Shown piece by piece: positions 1 to 5,361 of a stretch of 9,116 bases of DNA. The notes below the pieces were generated by a model that was not told where the DNA came from, did not search any database, and worked only from the letters and a program-made list of their open reading frames with translations. Numbering within the stretch: the stretch's first letter is position 1; each line of letters opens with the position of its first letter. The translations under genes and the position numbers were made by a program. The DNA lies in assembly GCA_947459855.1 (NCBI GenBank), contig CANHFL010000021.1, forward strand, positions 1-9,116. The letters are read 5' to 3'. The stretch is from Planctomycetaceae bacterium. GTDB lineage: Bacteria; Planctomycetota; Phycisphaerae; Phycisphaerales; SM1A02.

Positions 1-758
1 CCCATCGCCGCCACGAACCCGGGCAGTTCGCCGGCCTTCACGATCTTGAGCGCCTCGTACGCGCTGGCCGCGGTCAGCGTGACCAGCCCCAGCAGGAAGC
101 TGAACTCCGCCGCCGCCACGCCGCCCAGGCCGACCAGCAGTCCGCCCAGGATCGTCACGAACGAGCGGCTGGTGCCCGGCCACATCGCCATGCACTGCAG
201 CACGCCGATGAAGAGCGCCTGCCTCGCGGTCATCCGCGCGAGCGCCGCACCGGACCAGTCCAGGACGCTGCCCTTCGCCGCGGCGGCGGCCTCGCGGTCG
301 GCGCGCAGCCGCTGCGCCTGCCACCGCGCGATGCCCAGCATCGCGATGCCGCCCACCGCCAGCGCGCCGATCACCGCGGCGGGCGTCAGCAGGTGCGCCT
401 TGATCCACTTGTTGGCCACCAGCCCCAGCACGGCCGCGGGCAGGAACGCGATCACGACGTTGCGCGCGATCGTCCAGCCCATCTGCATGCGGTCCGCCGG
501 CCCGATCGCCCGTGCGCCCGCGCGCCACGCCAGGCCGCGCGCCATCTGCGCCACGCGTGCGCGGTAGAGGCCCAGGACCGCGAGGATCGCGCCCGCCTGG
601 ATGATGATCTCGAAGCTGTGCACCGCCTCGCGCTGCGAGGGTTCCTTGTCCAGCCCCAGCAGCCACGACGTCAGGATCAGGTGCCCCGTGCTGCTGACGG
701 GGAGGTACTCGGTGATCCCCTCGACCATGCCGAGGATCCATGCGTCGAACGGCGTCAT
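1..758 (-). CDS. uppP: Undecaprenyl-diphosphatase UppP (BacA), C-terminus cut by window edge
   Basis: This membrane enzyme removes one phosphate from undecaprenyl diphosphate, regenerating the lipid carrier used for peptidoglycan and other envelope polymers; overexpression gives bacitracin resistance in other bacteria. Two family signatures are visible. The first is EGITEYLPVSSTGH at residues 13-26, carrying the conserved glutamates E13 and E17. The second is the phosphate-binding PGTSRS motif, preceded by MW and followed by FVTILGG, in the second half. Several hydrophobic segments surround both motifs. The ATG at 758 is preceded by GGAAGG about 11 bases upstream. In all, 252 codons are visible; full family members are about 260-300 residues, so only a short C-terminal piece is missing. 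It lies 43 bases downstream of ilvC on the same strand and may be co-transcribed with it. The identification is very secure. Confidence 0.96.
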   Translation of the reverse strand, partial: MTPFDAWILGMVEGITEYLPVSSTGHLILTSWLLGLDKEPSQREAVHSFEIIIQAGAILAVLGLYRARVAQMARGLAWRAGARAIGPADRMQMGWTIARNVVIAFLPAAVLGLVANKWIKAHLLTPAAVIGALAVGGIAMLGIARWQAQRLRADREAAAAAKGSVLDWSGAALARMTARQALFIGVLQCMAMWPGTSRSFVTILGGLLVGLGGVAAAEFSFLLGLVTLTAASAYEALKIVKAGELPGFVAAM

Positions 759-801
759 CGCGTGTGTTGCCTTCCGTGGACGTGCCGCCGTCGGCGGCGA
801 T

Positions 802-1836
802 TCAGGTGGCGGGCGGCGGCGGCGGCACGGCGGCGCCGCGCAGCCAGGGCATCAGCGCGCGCACCTGCGCGCTGGCCGGCTCGATCGGGTGCTCGTCCGC
901 CGCCGCGCGCTGCGCGCGGAACCACGGCGAACCCGCGTCGGCGTCGGCCCTCATGGCCTTCGCGAACGCGCCGCTCCGGATGTCGGCCAGCACGGCCTTC
1001 ATCGCGGACCTGACGTGTTCATCGACGATCCGCGGCGCCGCGCTGTAGGCGCCGAACTCCGCCGTGTTGCTGATCGCGTGACGCATGCCCGCGGGCCCGC
1101 GCGACTCCAGCAGGTCGGCGATCTGCTTGATCTCGTGCACGCACTCCGTGTACGCCAGCAGCGGGGGGTAGCCGGCCTCGACCAGGATCTCGAACGCCGC
1201 CTGCGCCAGCCCCATCATGCCGCCGCACAGCACCGCCTGCTCGCCGAAGAGGTCCGTCTCGGCCTCGTCCTTGAACGTGACCTCGACCACCCCGGCGTGC
1301 GAACTGCCGATCCCCGCCGCCCAGGCCAGCGCCAGGTCGCGCGCGGACGGGCCGCCGTCGGAGCGGTCGCGCTCCTGGTGGACCGCCAGCAGCGACGGGA
1401 TGCCCATGCCCTGTTCGAAGCGCTGGCGCACCGCCGTGCCGGGGCCCTTCGGCGCGACCAGCACGCAGCCCACGCCGGCGGGGGGCGTCACCAGCCCGAA
1501 GTGGACGCTGAACCCATGCACGAAGCCCACCGTCTGGCCGACGCGCAGCGACGGTGCGATCGACGTCCGCCACGCCTCGGCGTGCACCTCATCGGGGAGC
1601 GCCACGATGACCAGGTCGCCGGCCTTGACCGCGGCGGGGGTGTCTTCCGTCCGGAATCCCTCGGCCGCGGCCCGGCTGCGAGCCGCCGACGCGGGTCGAC
1701 CGGCCACCAGTACGTCCAGTCCGCTGTCGCGCAGGTTCAGCGCGTGGGCCCGGCCCTGGTTCCCGTAGCCGACGACGACGATGCGCCTGTTGCCCAGGGC
1801 ATCGGTCGCAACGGCTGATCCTGCAAGGATTTGCAT
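802..1836 (-). CDS. ilvC: Ketol-acid reductoisomerase, class I (short form)
   Basis: This enzyme catalyses the Mg2+- and NAD(P)H-dependent rearrangement and reduction of acetolactate or acetohydroxybutyrate, the second common step of valine, isoleucine and leucine synthesis, in the cytoplasm. The 344-residue length fits class I. The Rossmann motif GYGNQG is at residues 23-28. The catalytic-loop HGFSVHF begins at H107. Metal ligands are D195 and E199 in TDLFGEQ, and E231 and E235 in TECVHEIK. The substrate-site ISNTAEFG is at 255-262. R47, S50 and S54 in the cofactor loop favour NADPH (inference). Oddities: the first motif has R29 where most class I enzymes have histidine, the PGH motif reads PGT (131-134, as in class II), there is a small insertion near residue 160, and the protein ends in a proline run. 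The ATG at 1836 was chosen because Rossmann strand 1 follows at the normal distance; the open frame continues upstream but lacks homology. No Shine-Dalgarno sequence is visible, which is unusual here. Confidence 0.95.
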   Translation of the reverse strand: MQILAGSAVATDALGNRRIVVVGYGNQGRAHALNLRDSGLDVLVAGRPASAARSRAAAEGFRTEDTPAAVKAGDLVIVALPDEVHAEAWRTSIAPSLRVGQTVGFVHGFSVHFGLVTPPAGVGCVLVAPKGPGTAVRQRFEQGMGIPSLLAVHQERDRSDGGPSARDLALAWAAGIGSSHAGVVEVTFKDEAETDLFGEQAVLCGGMMGLAQAAFEILVEAGYPPLLAYTECVHEIKQIADLLESRGPAGMRHAISNTAEFGAYSAAPRIVDEHVRSAMKAVLADIRSGAFAKAMRADADAGSPWFRAQRAAADEHPIEPASAQVRALMPWLRGAAVPPPPPAT

Positions 1837-1884
1837 TGTTTTATGGGGGCTGCAAGGTTCTGGGCCGACGCGGCGGGCGCCGCG

Positions 1885-1907
1885 ATTCGTGCGTTTCGCG
1901 CACGAAT
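1885..1907. promoter_or_regulatory. Perfect 9-bp inverted repeat upstream of ilvC
   Basis: The sequence ATTCGTGCG is followed, after the five bases TTTCG, by its exact reverse complement CGCACGAAT. The repeat lies 49 bases upstream of the ilvC start codon and about 230 bases upstream of the PilZ start. It could be an operator for a dimeric regulator, or a hairpin in the ilvC leader RNA. No run of T follows on either strand, so it is not a typical intrinsic terminator. The symmetry is read directly; the function is inference. Confidence 0.5.
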
Positions 1908-2125
1908 TAGGGCCCAAGTTACATGACTTCGGGTTTTTGAACCGCACACTCCCCGTGTGGCAGTCGTCGAGCAGGGCGCTTTCCCCTGTTTCGCCGCACT
2001 TCCTGCAGTCGCAGCCCCGGAATGTCCGAATAGTGGTTCAGACGAGGCGCACCGCATGAAGTACCCAGGACCCATCGCGAAGCGCACCCCCAGCCATGGA
2101 TCGGCAGGGGTGATCGATCAACGCC

Positions 2126-2131
2126 AAGGAG
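2126..2131 (+). promoter_or_regulatory. Ribosome-binding site deciding the PilZ gene start
   Basis: AAGGAG sits eight bases before the ATG at 2140. This strong match to the Shine-Dalgarno consensus, at ideal spacing, is why that ATG was preferred over the in-frame ATG at 2056, which has only GAGG upstream. Confidence 0.7.
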
Positions 2132-2139
2132 CACACGGA

Positions 2140-2544
2140 ATGGTCACAGTCGAAGCACCCAACCGCCGAGCGAGCGATCGCTTCCGGTTGCACCCGATGT
2201 ACACGCGGGTGGTGGTGTCGCCTGCGGCTCGTGCGGCGGGTGGTGCGGCCGGACTTGCGAACGCCAGCCCCCTCGAGGGCCACGCCTACAACATCTCGAT
2301 CACCGGCGTCCGGTTCGAGCTCGACGAGGAGCTGCCGATCGGCACCGCGGTCGACATCGAGCTCTTCCTGCCCGGCGAACCCCGTACCGTCCGCGCCTCG
2401 GGGCGCGTCGTGCGGCTCTTCGATTCCGACGACGACCCGGGCCCGCGCCGCATGGCGGTCCACTTCTCCGACTTTGCGTCCGCGGCCGATCGCGCCCGCC
2501 TCGAGCGGCAGATCGAGGACCGCTGGTTCGGCATGCCGGAGTGA
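2140..2544 (+). CDS. PilZ domain protein, probable c-di-GMP receptor
   Basis: This 134-residue protein is essentially one PilZ domain. PilZ domains bind the second messenger cyclic di-GMP and pass the signal to motility, polysaccharide or other outputs. The two ligand-binding signatures are present: RxxxR at residues 10-14 (R10 and R14, inside RRASDR), and the (D/N)xSxxG motif as NISITG at 51-56. The first motif is near the N-terminus and a beta-rich barrel follows, as expected for the fold; the VRASGRVVRL stretch and the MAVHFSDF stretch look like barrel strands. No output domain is fused, so a partner protein is needed. It is first in a tightly packed unit: its stop codon overlaps the next gene's GTG start in GTGA. 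The target is unknown; the adjacent membrane protein is an obvious candidate by position only. The N-terminal start is supported by AAGGAG at 2126-2131. Confidence 0.88.
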   Translation: MVTVEAPNRRASDRFRLHPMYTRVVVSPAARAAGGAAGLANASPLEGHAYNISITGVRFELDEELPIGTAVDIELFLPGEPRTVRASGRVVRLFDSDDDPGPRRMAVHFSDFASAADRARLERQIEDRWFGMPE

Positions 2545-3059
2545 GGCCCGTGCGCCTCTTCGACGATCAACGCCCGCTTCGGCACCCCGCCGTGGGTGCG
2601 GGTCTCTCCGCGCGCAATGCTGTGGCCGCCGAGATGGCGATCGCCGGCCGCGCCGACCATCATCCCGACGACGACTGCTGGTCGCATGCCTCGTCCGACG
2701 AGCGCGTGCGATCGGACGCCGCGTGGGTGCTGGCCACCGCCGCGTTCGAGCAGATGCGCGCCGACCTGGCCGTGGGCGATGCCGCCGACGGTGTCCCGGC
2801 CGAGGATGACGCGATGCCCGGCACCGACCGCCGCCAGTCGCGCGCCCGTGCGCTGGCGGCGCTTGCCGTGCCCGTCGGCACCGCCGAGCGCAACCACCAG
2901 GCGCGCCTGGAGCGCGTGCAATCCCGCCGCCGCAAGCCCGCCGCGCGCCGGCGCCGCGAGTGGGTGGAGATGGCGTTCTGGTTCGCCGTGGGCGGCGCCG
3001 GCGGCCTGGCCGCACTGATCCTGATCCGCGGCGCCGAGGCGGTGCTGGCGTGGCGGTGA
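2541..3059 (+). CDS. Unrecognised tail-anchored membrane protein
   Basis: I do not recognise this 172-residue protein. It has a soluble N-terminal part that is Ala/Asp/Arg-rich with an acidic, His-containing patch near residues 38-45 (ADHHPDDD). A strongly basic stretch follows at about 129-139 (RRRKPAARRRR), then one hydrophobic segment at about 143-162, close to the C-terminus. Basic residues just before a single C-terminal membrane segment suggest a cytoplasmic N-terminus with the tail in the inner membrane. Coding status rests on consistent G/C third positions and on overlap at both ends: it starts with GTG at 2541 inside the PilZ stop (GTGA) and ends in a second GTGA at the RNase III start. 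No signal peptide or catalytic motif is visible. Translational coupling to both neighbours implies co-expression with the PilZ protein and RNase III. Its function is unknown. Confidence 0.75.
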   Translation: MRPVRLFDDQRPLRHPAVGAGLSARNAVAAEMAIAGRADHHPDDDCWSHASSDERVRSDAAWVLATAAFEQMRADLAVGDAADGVPAEDDAMPGTDRRQSRARALAALAVPVGTAERNHQARLERVQSRRRKPAARRRREWVEMAFWFAVGGAGGLAALILIRGAEAVLAWR

Positions 3060-3820
3060 CGCTGGACCCCGAGCACCTGGCCGCCGTCGAGTCCGCGACG
3101 GGCCACCGCTTCGCCGACCCTGCGCTCCTGGCCACCGCGCTGACGCATGCCTCCGCCGCCGACGGTCGCCTGAACTCGAACGAGCGGCTGGAGTTCCTGG
3201 GCGACTCGGTGCTGGGATTCATGGTCTGCGAGCACCTGTTCCGTGCCTGCGGCGACCTGCTGGAAGGCGAGCTCACCAAGATCAAGTCCAACGTCGTCAG
3301 CGGCCGCACCTGCGCCGAGATGGCGCTGCAGTGCGGGTTCGACCGCGTGGTGCGCGTCGACAAGGGCGTGCGCGGGCGGACCGGCCTGCCGGAGAGCCTG
3401 CTCGCGGGCACCTTCGAGTCGGTCGTCGCCGCACTGTTCCTGGACGGCGGGTTCGACGTCGCCAGGCGGTTCGTCATGCCGATGCTCGAGCCGCGCATCG
3501 ACGCCGCCATGCGCCTGGGCCACCAACAGAACTTCAAGCAGGTGCTGCAGCAGTGCCTGGCGCAGCTGGGGATGGGCCTGCCGCAGTACGTGGTGCTGGA
3601 CGAGAAGGGCCCCGACCACGCCAAGTGCTTCGAGGTCTGCGTCGCCGCCGACGCGCGTCGCTTCGACGGAGCGTGGGGCCCCAGCAAGAAGCAGGCCGAG
3701 CAGCTGGCGGCGCTGGCCGCGCTCAAGGGGCTGGGTCTCGCCGCCGAGAACGAGGCCGGCGAGGTCGCGATCACGTGGCCGAAGAACGGAACGACCCCGG
3801 GCGCCGCGAACGACGGCTGA
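3056..3820 (+). CDS. rnc: Ribonuclease III
   Basis: RNase III is a homodimeric, Mg2+-dependent endonuclease that cleaves double-stranded RNA, in rRNA processing and mRNA turnover. The 254-residue protein has an RNase III domain (about 10-150) with the signature NERLEFLGDSVLG at 42-54 (E43, E46, D50), E70 in the next helix, and a second catalytic segment LLAGTFES at 115-122. A double-stranded-RNA-binding domain spans about 159-227, with the GPSKKQAEQLAA motif typical of its second helix. In the second segment E121 matches E. coli E117, but G118 stands where E. coli has D114. The GTG at 3056 overlaps the preceding stop (GTGA). An in-frame GTG at 3050 is an alternative with GAGG ten bases upstream. 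The gene is last in the PilZ-led unit and converges on aroK 21 bases away. Confidence 0.94.
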   Translation: MTLDPEHLAAVESATGHRFADPALLATALTHASAADGRLNSNERLEFLGDSVLGFMVCEHLFRACGDLLEGELTKIKSNVVSGRTCAEMALQCGFDRVVRVDKGVRGRTGLPESLLAGTFESVVAALFLDGGFDVARRFVMPMLEPRIDAAMRLGHQQNFKQVLQQCLAQLGMGLPQYVVLDEKGPDHAKCFEVCVAADARRFDGAWGPSKKQAEQLAALAALKGLGLAAENEAGEVAITWPKNGTTPGAANDG

Positions 3821-3841
3821 ACGGATGCGGTGTCGGCGCGG

Positions 3842-4390
3842 TCAGTCGCGCGCGAACGCGACCAGCGCCGCAAGCGCGTGGTCGGTGGGCCTCGACGTGT
3901 CCACGGTGGCGGCGGCCAGCGCGCGGTAGACGGGCATGCGGCGTGCCGCCAACAGGGCGGCCTCCTCCGCGAAGTCCGCGCCCAGGAGGAGCGGCCGATC
4001 GCCGGGGGCGGCATTCAGGCGCGCGCCCAGCACCGCGGGCGGCGCGTCCAGCAGCACGATGCGGATCCGGCCCTCGGCGGCCGCGCGCTCGAGCAGGGCG
4101 TGGGCGCCCGGGGCCGTCGGCGTGCCGCCGCCAAGCGCGATCACGGTGCGCGGCGGGGCGGTGGCCAGCGCCTCCTCCAGCGCGGCCGACTCGGCGGCAC
4201 GGAAGGCGGGCTCGCCGATCGCGCGGAACGCGGCGCTCACCGAGGCGTGCCCGGTGCGTGCGCGCGTGCGGTCGTCCAGGTCGATGAAGCCAGAAGACAA
4301 CGCGGTCGCCAACAGGCGACCGAGCGTGGTCTTTCCCGAGCCGCGCAGTCCGATGAGGACGATCGCGGCCGCTGGATTGGCGGGGGTCAC
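3842..4390 (-). CDS. aroK: Shikimate kinase
   Basis: This cytoplasmic enzyme phosphorylates shikimate to shikimate-3-phosphate with ATP, the fifth step of the chorismate pathway to aromatic amino acids and folate precursors. The 182 residues contain the full family pattern. The Walker A GLRGSGKTT is at 14-22, the acidic FIDLDD at 35-40 (equivalent of the DSD motif binding Mg2+ and shikimate), and FRAIGEPAFRAAE at 55-67 supplies the shikimate-binding R64. The GGG turn is at 87-89, the lid DRPLL begins with D131-R132, and R151 and R156 close the site. The start is a GTG at 4390, four bases after the rpmH stop, with no clear Shine-Dalgarno sequence, so expression probably depends on translational coupling and read-through from the rpmH promoter. 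The 3' end faces rnc. aroK is often found beside aroB, but here it follows a ribosomal protein gene, and no aroB is in the window. Confidence 0.94.
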   Translation of the reverse strand: MTPANPAAAIVLIGLRGSGKTTLGRLLATALSSGFIDLDDRTRARTGHASVSAAFRAIGEPAFRAAESAALEEALATAPPRTVIALGGGTPTAPGAHALLERAAAEGRIRIVLLDAPPAVLGARLNAAPGDRPLLLGADFAEEAALLAARRMPVYRALAAATVDTSRPTDHALAALVAFARD

Positions 4391-4394
4391 GGCG

Positions 4395-4529
4395 TCAGCG
4401 GACGCGGATGCGGCGTCCGGCGCGGCGCTTGCTGTTCAGGATCGCGCGGCCCTTGCGCGTGCGCATGCGCGCGCGGAAACCGACCTTGCGAACCTTCTTG
4501 ATGCGGCTGATCTTGTGCGGGTAGTGCAT
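4395..4529 (-). CDS. rpmH: Large ribosomal subunit protein bL34
   Basis: This 44-residue, very basic protein of the 50S subunit reads MHYPHKISRIKKVRKVGF and continues with the L34 core GFRARMRTRKGRAILNSKRR and a basic tail ending RIRVR. The GFRARM...GRxxLxxRR core is diagnostic. The N-terminus differs from the widespread MKRTxQP form; MHYP-type L34 is, from memory, seen in planctomycete-like bacteria. The ATG at 4529 has GGAG at 4536-4539 with six bases of spacing, and a good promoter lies just upstream. In most bacteria rpmH is followed immediately by rnpA (RNase P protein); here aroK follows after four bases. The gene was found by direct reading because it is short. Confidence 0.95.
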   Translation of the reverse strand: MHYPHKISRIKKVRKVGFRARMRTRKGRAILNSKRRAGRRIRVR

Positions 4530-4555
4530 GGCTGACTCCGTGAGGCGAGCCGCGC

Positions 4556-4584
4556 AGTGTAGCGGAATCCCGACGGAGCGTGAA
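4556..4584 (-). promoter_or_regulatory. Sigma-70-type promoter of rpmH
   Basis: On the minus strand, TTCACG (4579-4584) resembles the -35 box TTGACA and TACACT (4556-4561) resembles the -10 box TATAAT, each matching four of six positions, with an ideal 17-base spacer. Transcription would start near 4549, giving a leader of about 20 bases that contains the GGAG ribosome-binding site. This fits a strongly expressed ribosomal protein gene and would also serve aroK. Prediction by pattern only. Confidence 0.6.
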
Positions 4585-4679
4585 GGGGCGATAAGCTTCG
4601 TCGCGCCCGGAGGGCCCCATGTGCTGCAGGGCTGGATTTCGGGCGGGTTCGGAGGGCGCCCGTCCCCGGCGCCGGAGGC

Positions 4680-5336
4680 TCACTTCTCGTGCCGGACGAT
4701 GCGCCCCTCGACCAGGAAGATCACGTCTTCCGCGATGTTGGTCGCGATGTCCGCGATGCGCTCCAGGCGCTGGGCCACCTGCATCAGGTCGATCGCGTGT
4801 GCCGTGTCCTCGACGCTGTTCTCGATGGTGGCGCGGCTGGCCGCCACCACCTCCTTGTTCAGGGCGTCGACGCGGCGGTCGGCCCGGCGCACCTCGCGGC
4901 AGCGCTCGGCGTCCTCGTCGGCCAGCGCCGCCAGCACGTCCGCCAGCATCTCGCGCGTGGCATGGGCCATCTCGGCCAGCGGCTCGGGCACGCCTTCGGG
5001 CGCGGCGCTCCCCGACCAGCGGATCACCTTCTTGCAGATGCCCCGGCTCAGGTCCGCGATGCGCTCGAAATCGCCGGAGATGCGGATGACGCTCAGGACG
5101 AAGCGCAGGTCGTGCGCCACCGGCGAGCCGAGGGCCAGCACGCGCATGCACTGCCCCTCGAGCTCGACCTCCATCGCGTCGATCTCGGCGTCGCCGGCCT
5201 TCACGGCCTGCGCGGCCTCGATGTCGCCCTCGACGAGGGCGGCGATCATCTGCTCGACGCGCCGCTCGGTGGCGGCACCCATCGCCAGCAGGCCGCGGCG
5301 GAGGTTCACGATCTCGGTGGGAAGGTCCAGTGCCAT
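4680..5336 (-). CDS. phoU: Phosphate signalling and transport regulator PhoU
   Basis: PhoU is a peripheral cytoplasmic protein that connects the PstSCAB transporter to the PhoR/PhoB two-component system, damping the phosphate-starvation response when phosphate is plentiful. The 218-residue, all-helical protein shows the two-fold repeat typical of the family. Each half has the metal-cluster motif ExxxD: FERIADLSRGI around E91-D95 and LERIADIATNIAEDVIF around E192-D196. The pattern EIDAMEVELE near 51-60 and VDALNKEV near 156-163 occupies the matching position in each half. The ATG at 5336 has AAGGA ten bases upstream; an in-frame ATG at 5384 would lie inside pstB and is not favoured. It starts 25 bases after pstB and is the last gene of the operon. 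No phoR or phoB is in the window. No clear intrinsic terminator follows; a GGCGCC repeat at 4655-4673 lacks a U-run. Confidence 0.95.
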   Translation of the reverse strand: MALDLPTEIVNLRRGLLAMGAATERRVEQMIAALVEGDIEAAQAVKAGDAEIDAMEVELEGQCMRVLALGSPVAHDLRFVLSVIRISGDFERIADLSRGICKKVIRWSGSAAPEGVPEPLAEMAHATREMLADVLAALADEDAERCREVRRADRRVDALNKEVVAASRATIENSVEDTAHAIDLMQVAQRLERIADIATNIAEDVIFLVEGRIVRHEK

Positions 5337-5361
5337 GGTGGATGCGTCCTTGCGTCCGGGT

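Larger units (their letters stand above)
1837..2139. other. Divergent intergenic region between ilvC and the PilZ gene
   Basis: These 303 bases separate the divergent ilvC (minus) and PilZ (plus) genes and must hold both promoters. The region is less GC-rich than its surroundings around 1900-1945. It contains a perfect inverted repeat at 1885-1907, a weaker 5-bp inverted repeat at 1945-1959 (CACAC/GTGTG), a possible but weak sigma-54-like element at 1958-1973, and an AAGGAG ribosome-binding site for the PilZ gene. I see no convincing sigma-70 promoter on either strand, no T-box or leader peptide for ilvC, and no supported small gene. The PilZ reading frame stays open back to about 1957, including an ATG at 2056 with GAGG eight bases before it, but that upstream extension has no recognisable domain. 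Confidence 0.6.

Noticed and set aside
784..798. GCCGCCG/CGGCGGC palindrome just after the ilvC stop as a terminator
   Set aside because: The stem is short with a one- to three-base centre and no U-run, and such GCC/GGC palindromes are common in this base composition.
601..1818. A long open frame on the plus strand opposite ilvC and uppP
   Set aside because: It is the antisense of clearly coding ilvC, with a composition typical of a shadow frame.
1945..1959. CACAC/GTGTG inverted repeat as an operator
   Set aside because: Five base pairs only, within chance expectation for a 303-base region.
1837..1960. T-box or leader-peptide attenuator in front of ilvC
   Set aside because: No run of Ile/Val/Leu codons in a small leader frame, no T-box consensus, and no terminator hairpin with a U-run before the start codon.
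2038..4014. A very long open frame on the minus strand opposite the PilZ, membrane protein and rnc genes
   Set aside because: Its translation is low-complexity Arg/Ala/Pro-rich and matches no family, while the plus-strand frames give intact PilZ and RNase III domains. Long antisense frames are expected in such GC-rich DNA.
4655..4673. GGCGCC inverted repeat after phoU as the operon terminator
   Set aside because: It has only six pairs, a seven-base loop and no U-tract, and GGCGCC is its own reverse complement, so pairing arises easily by chance.
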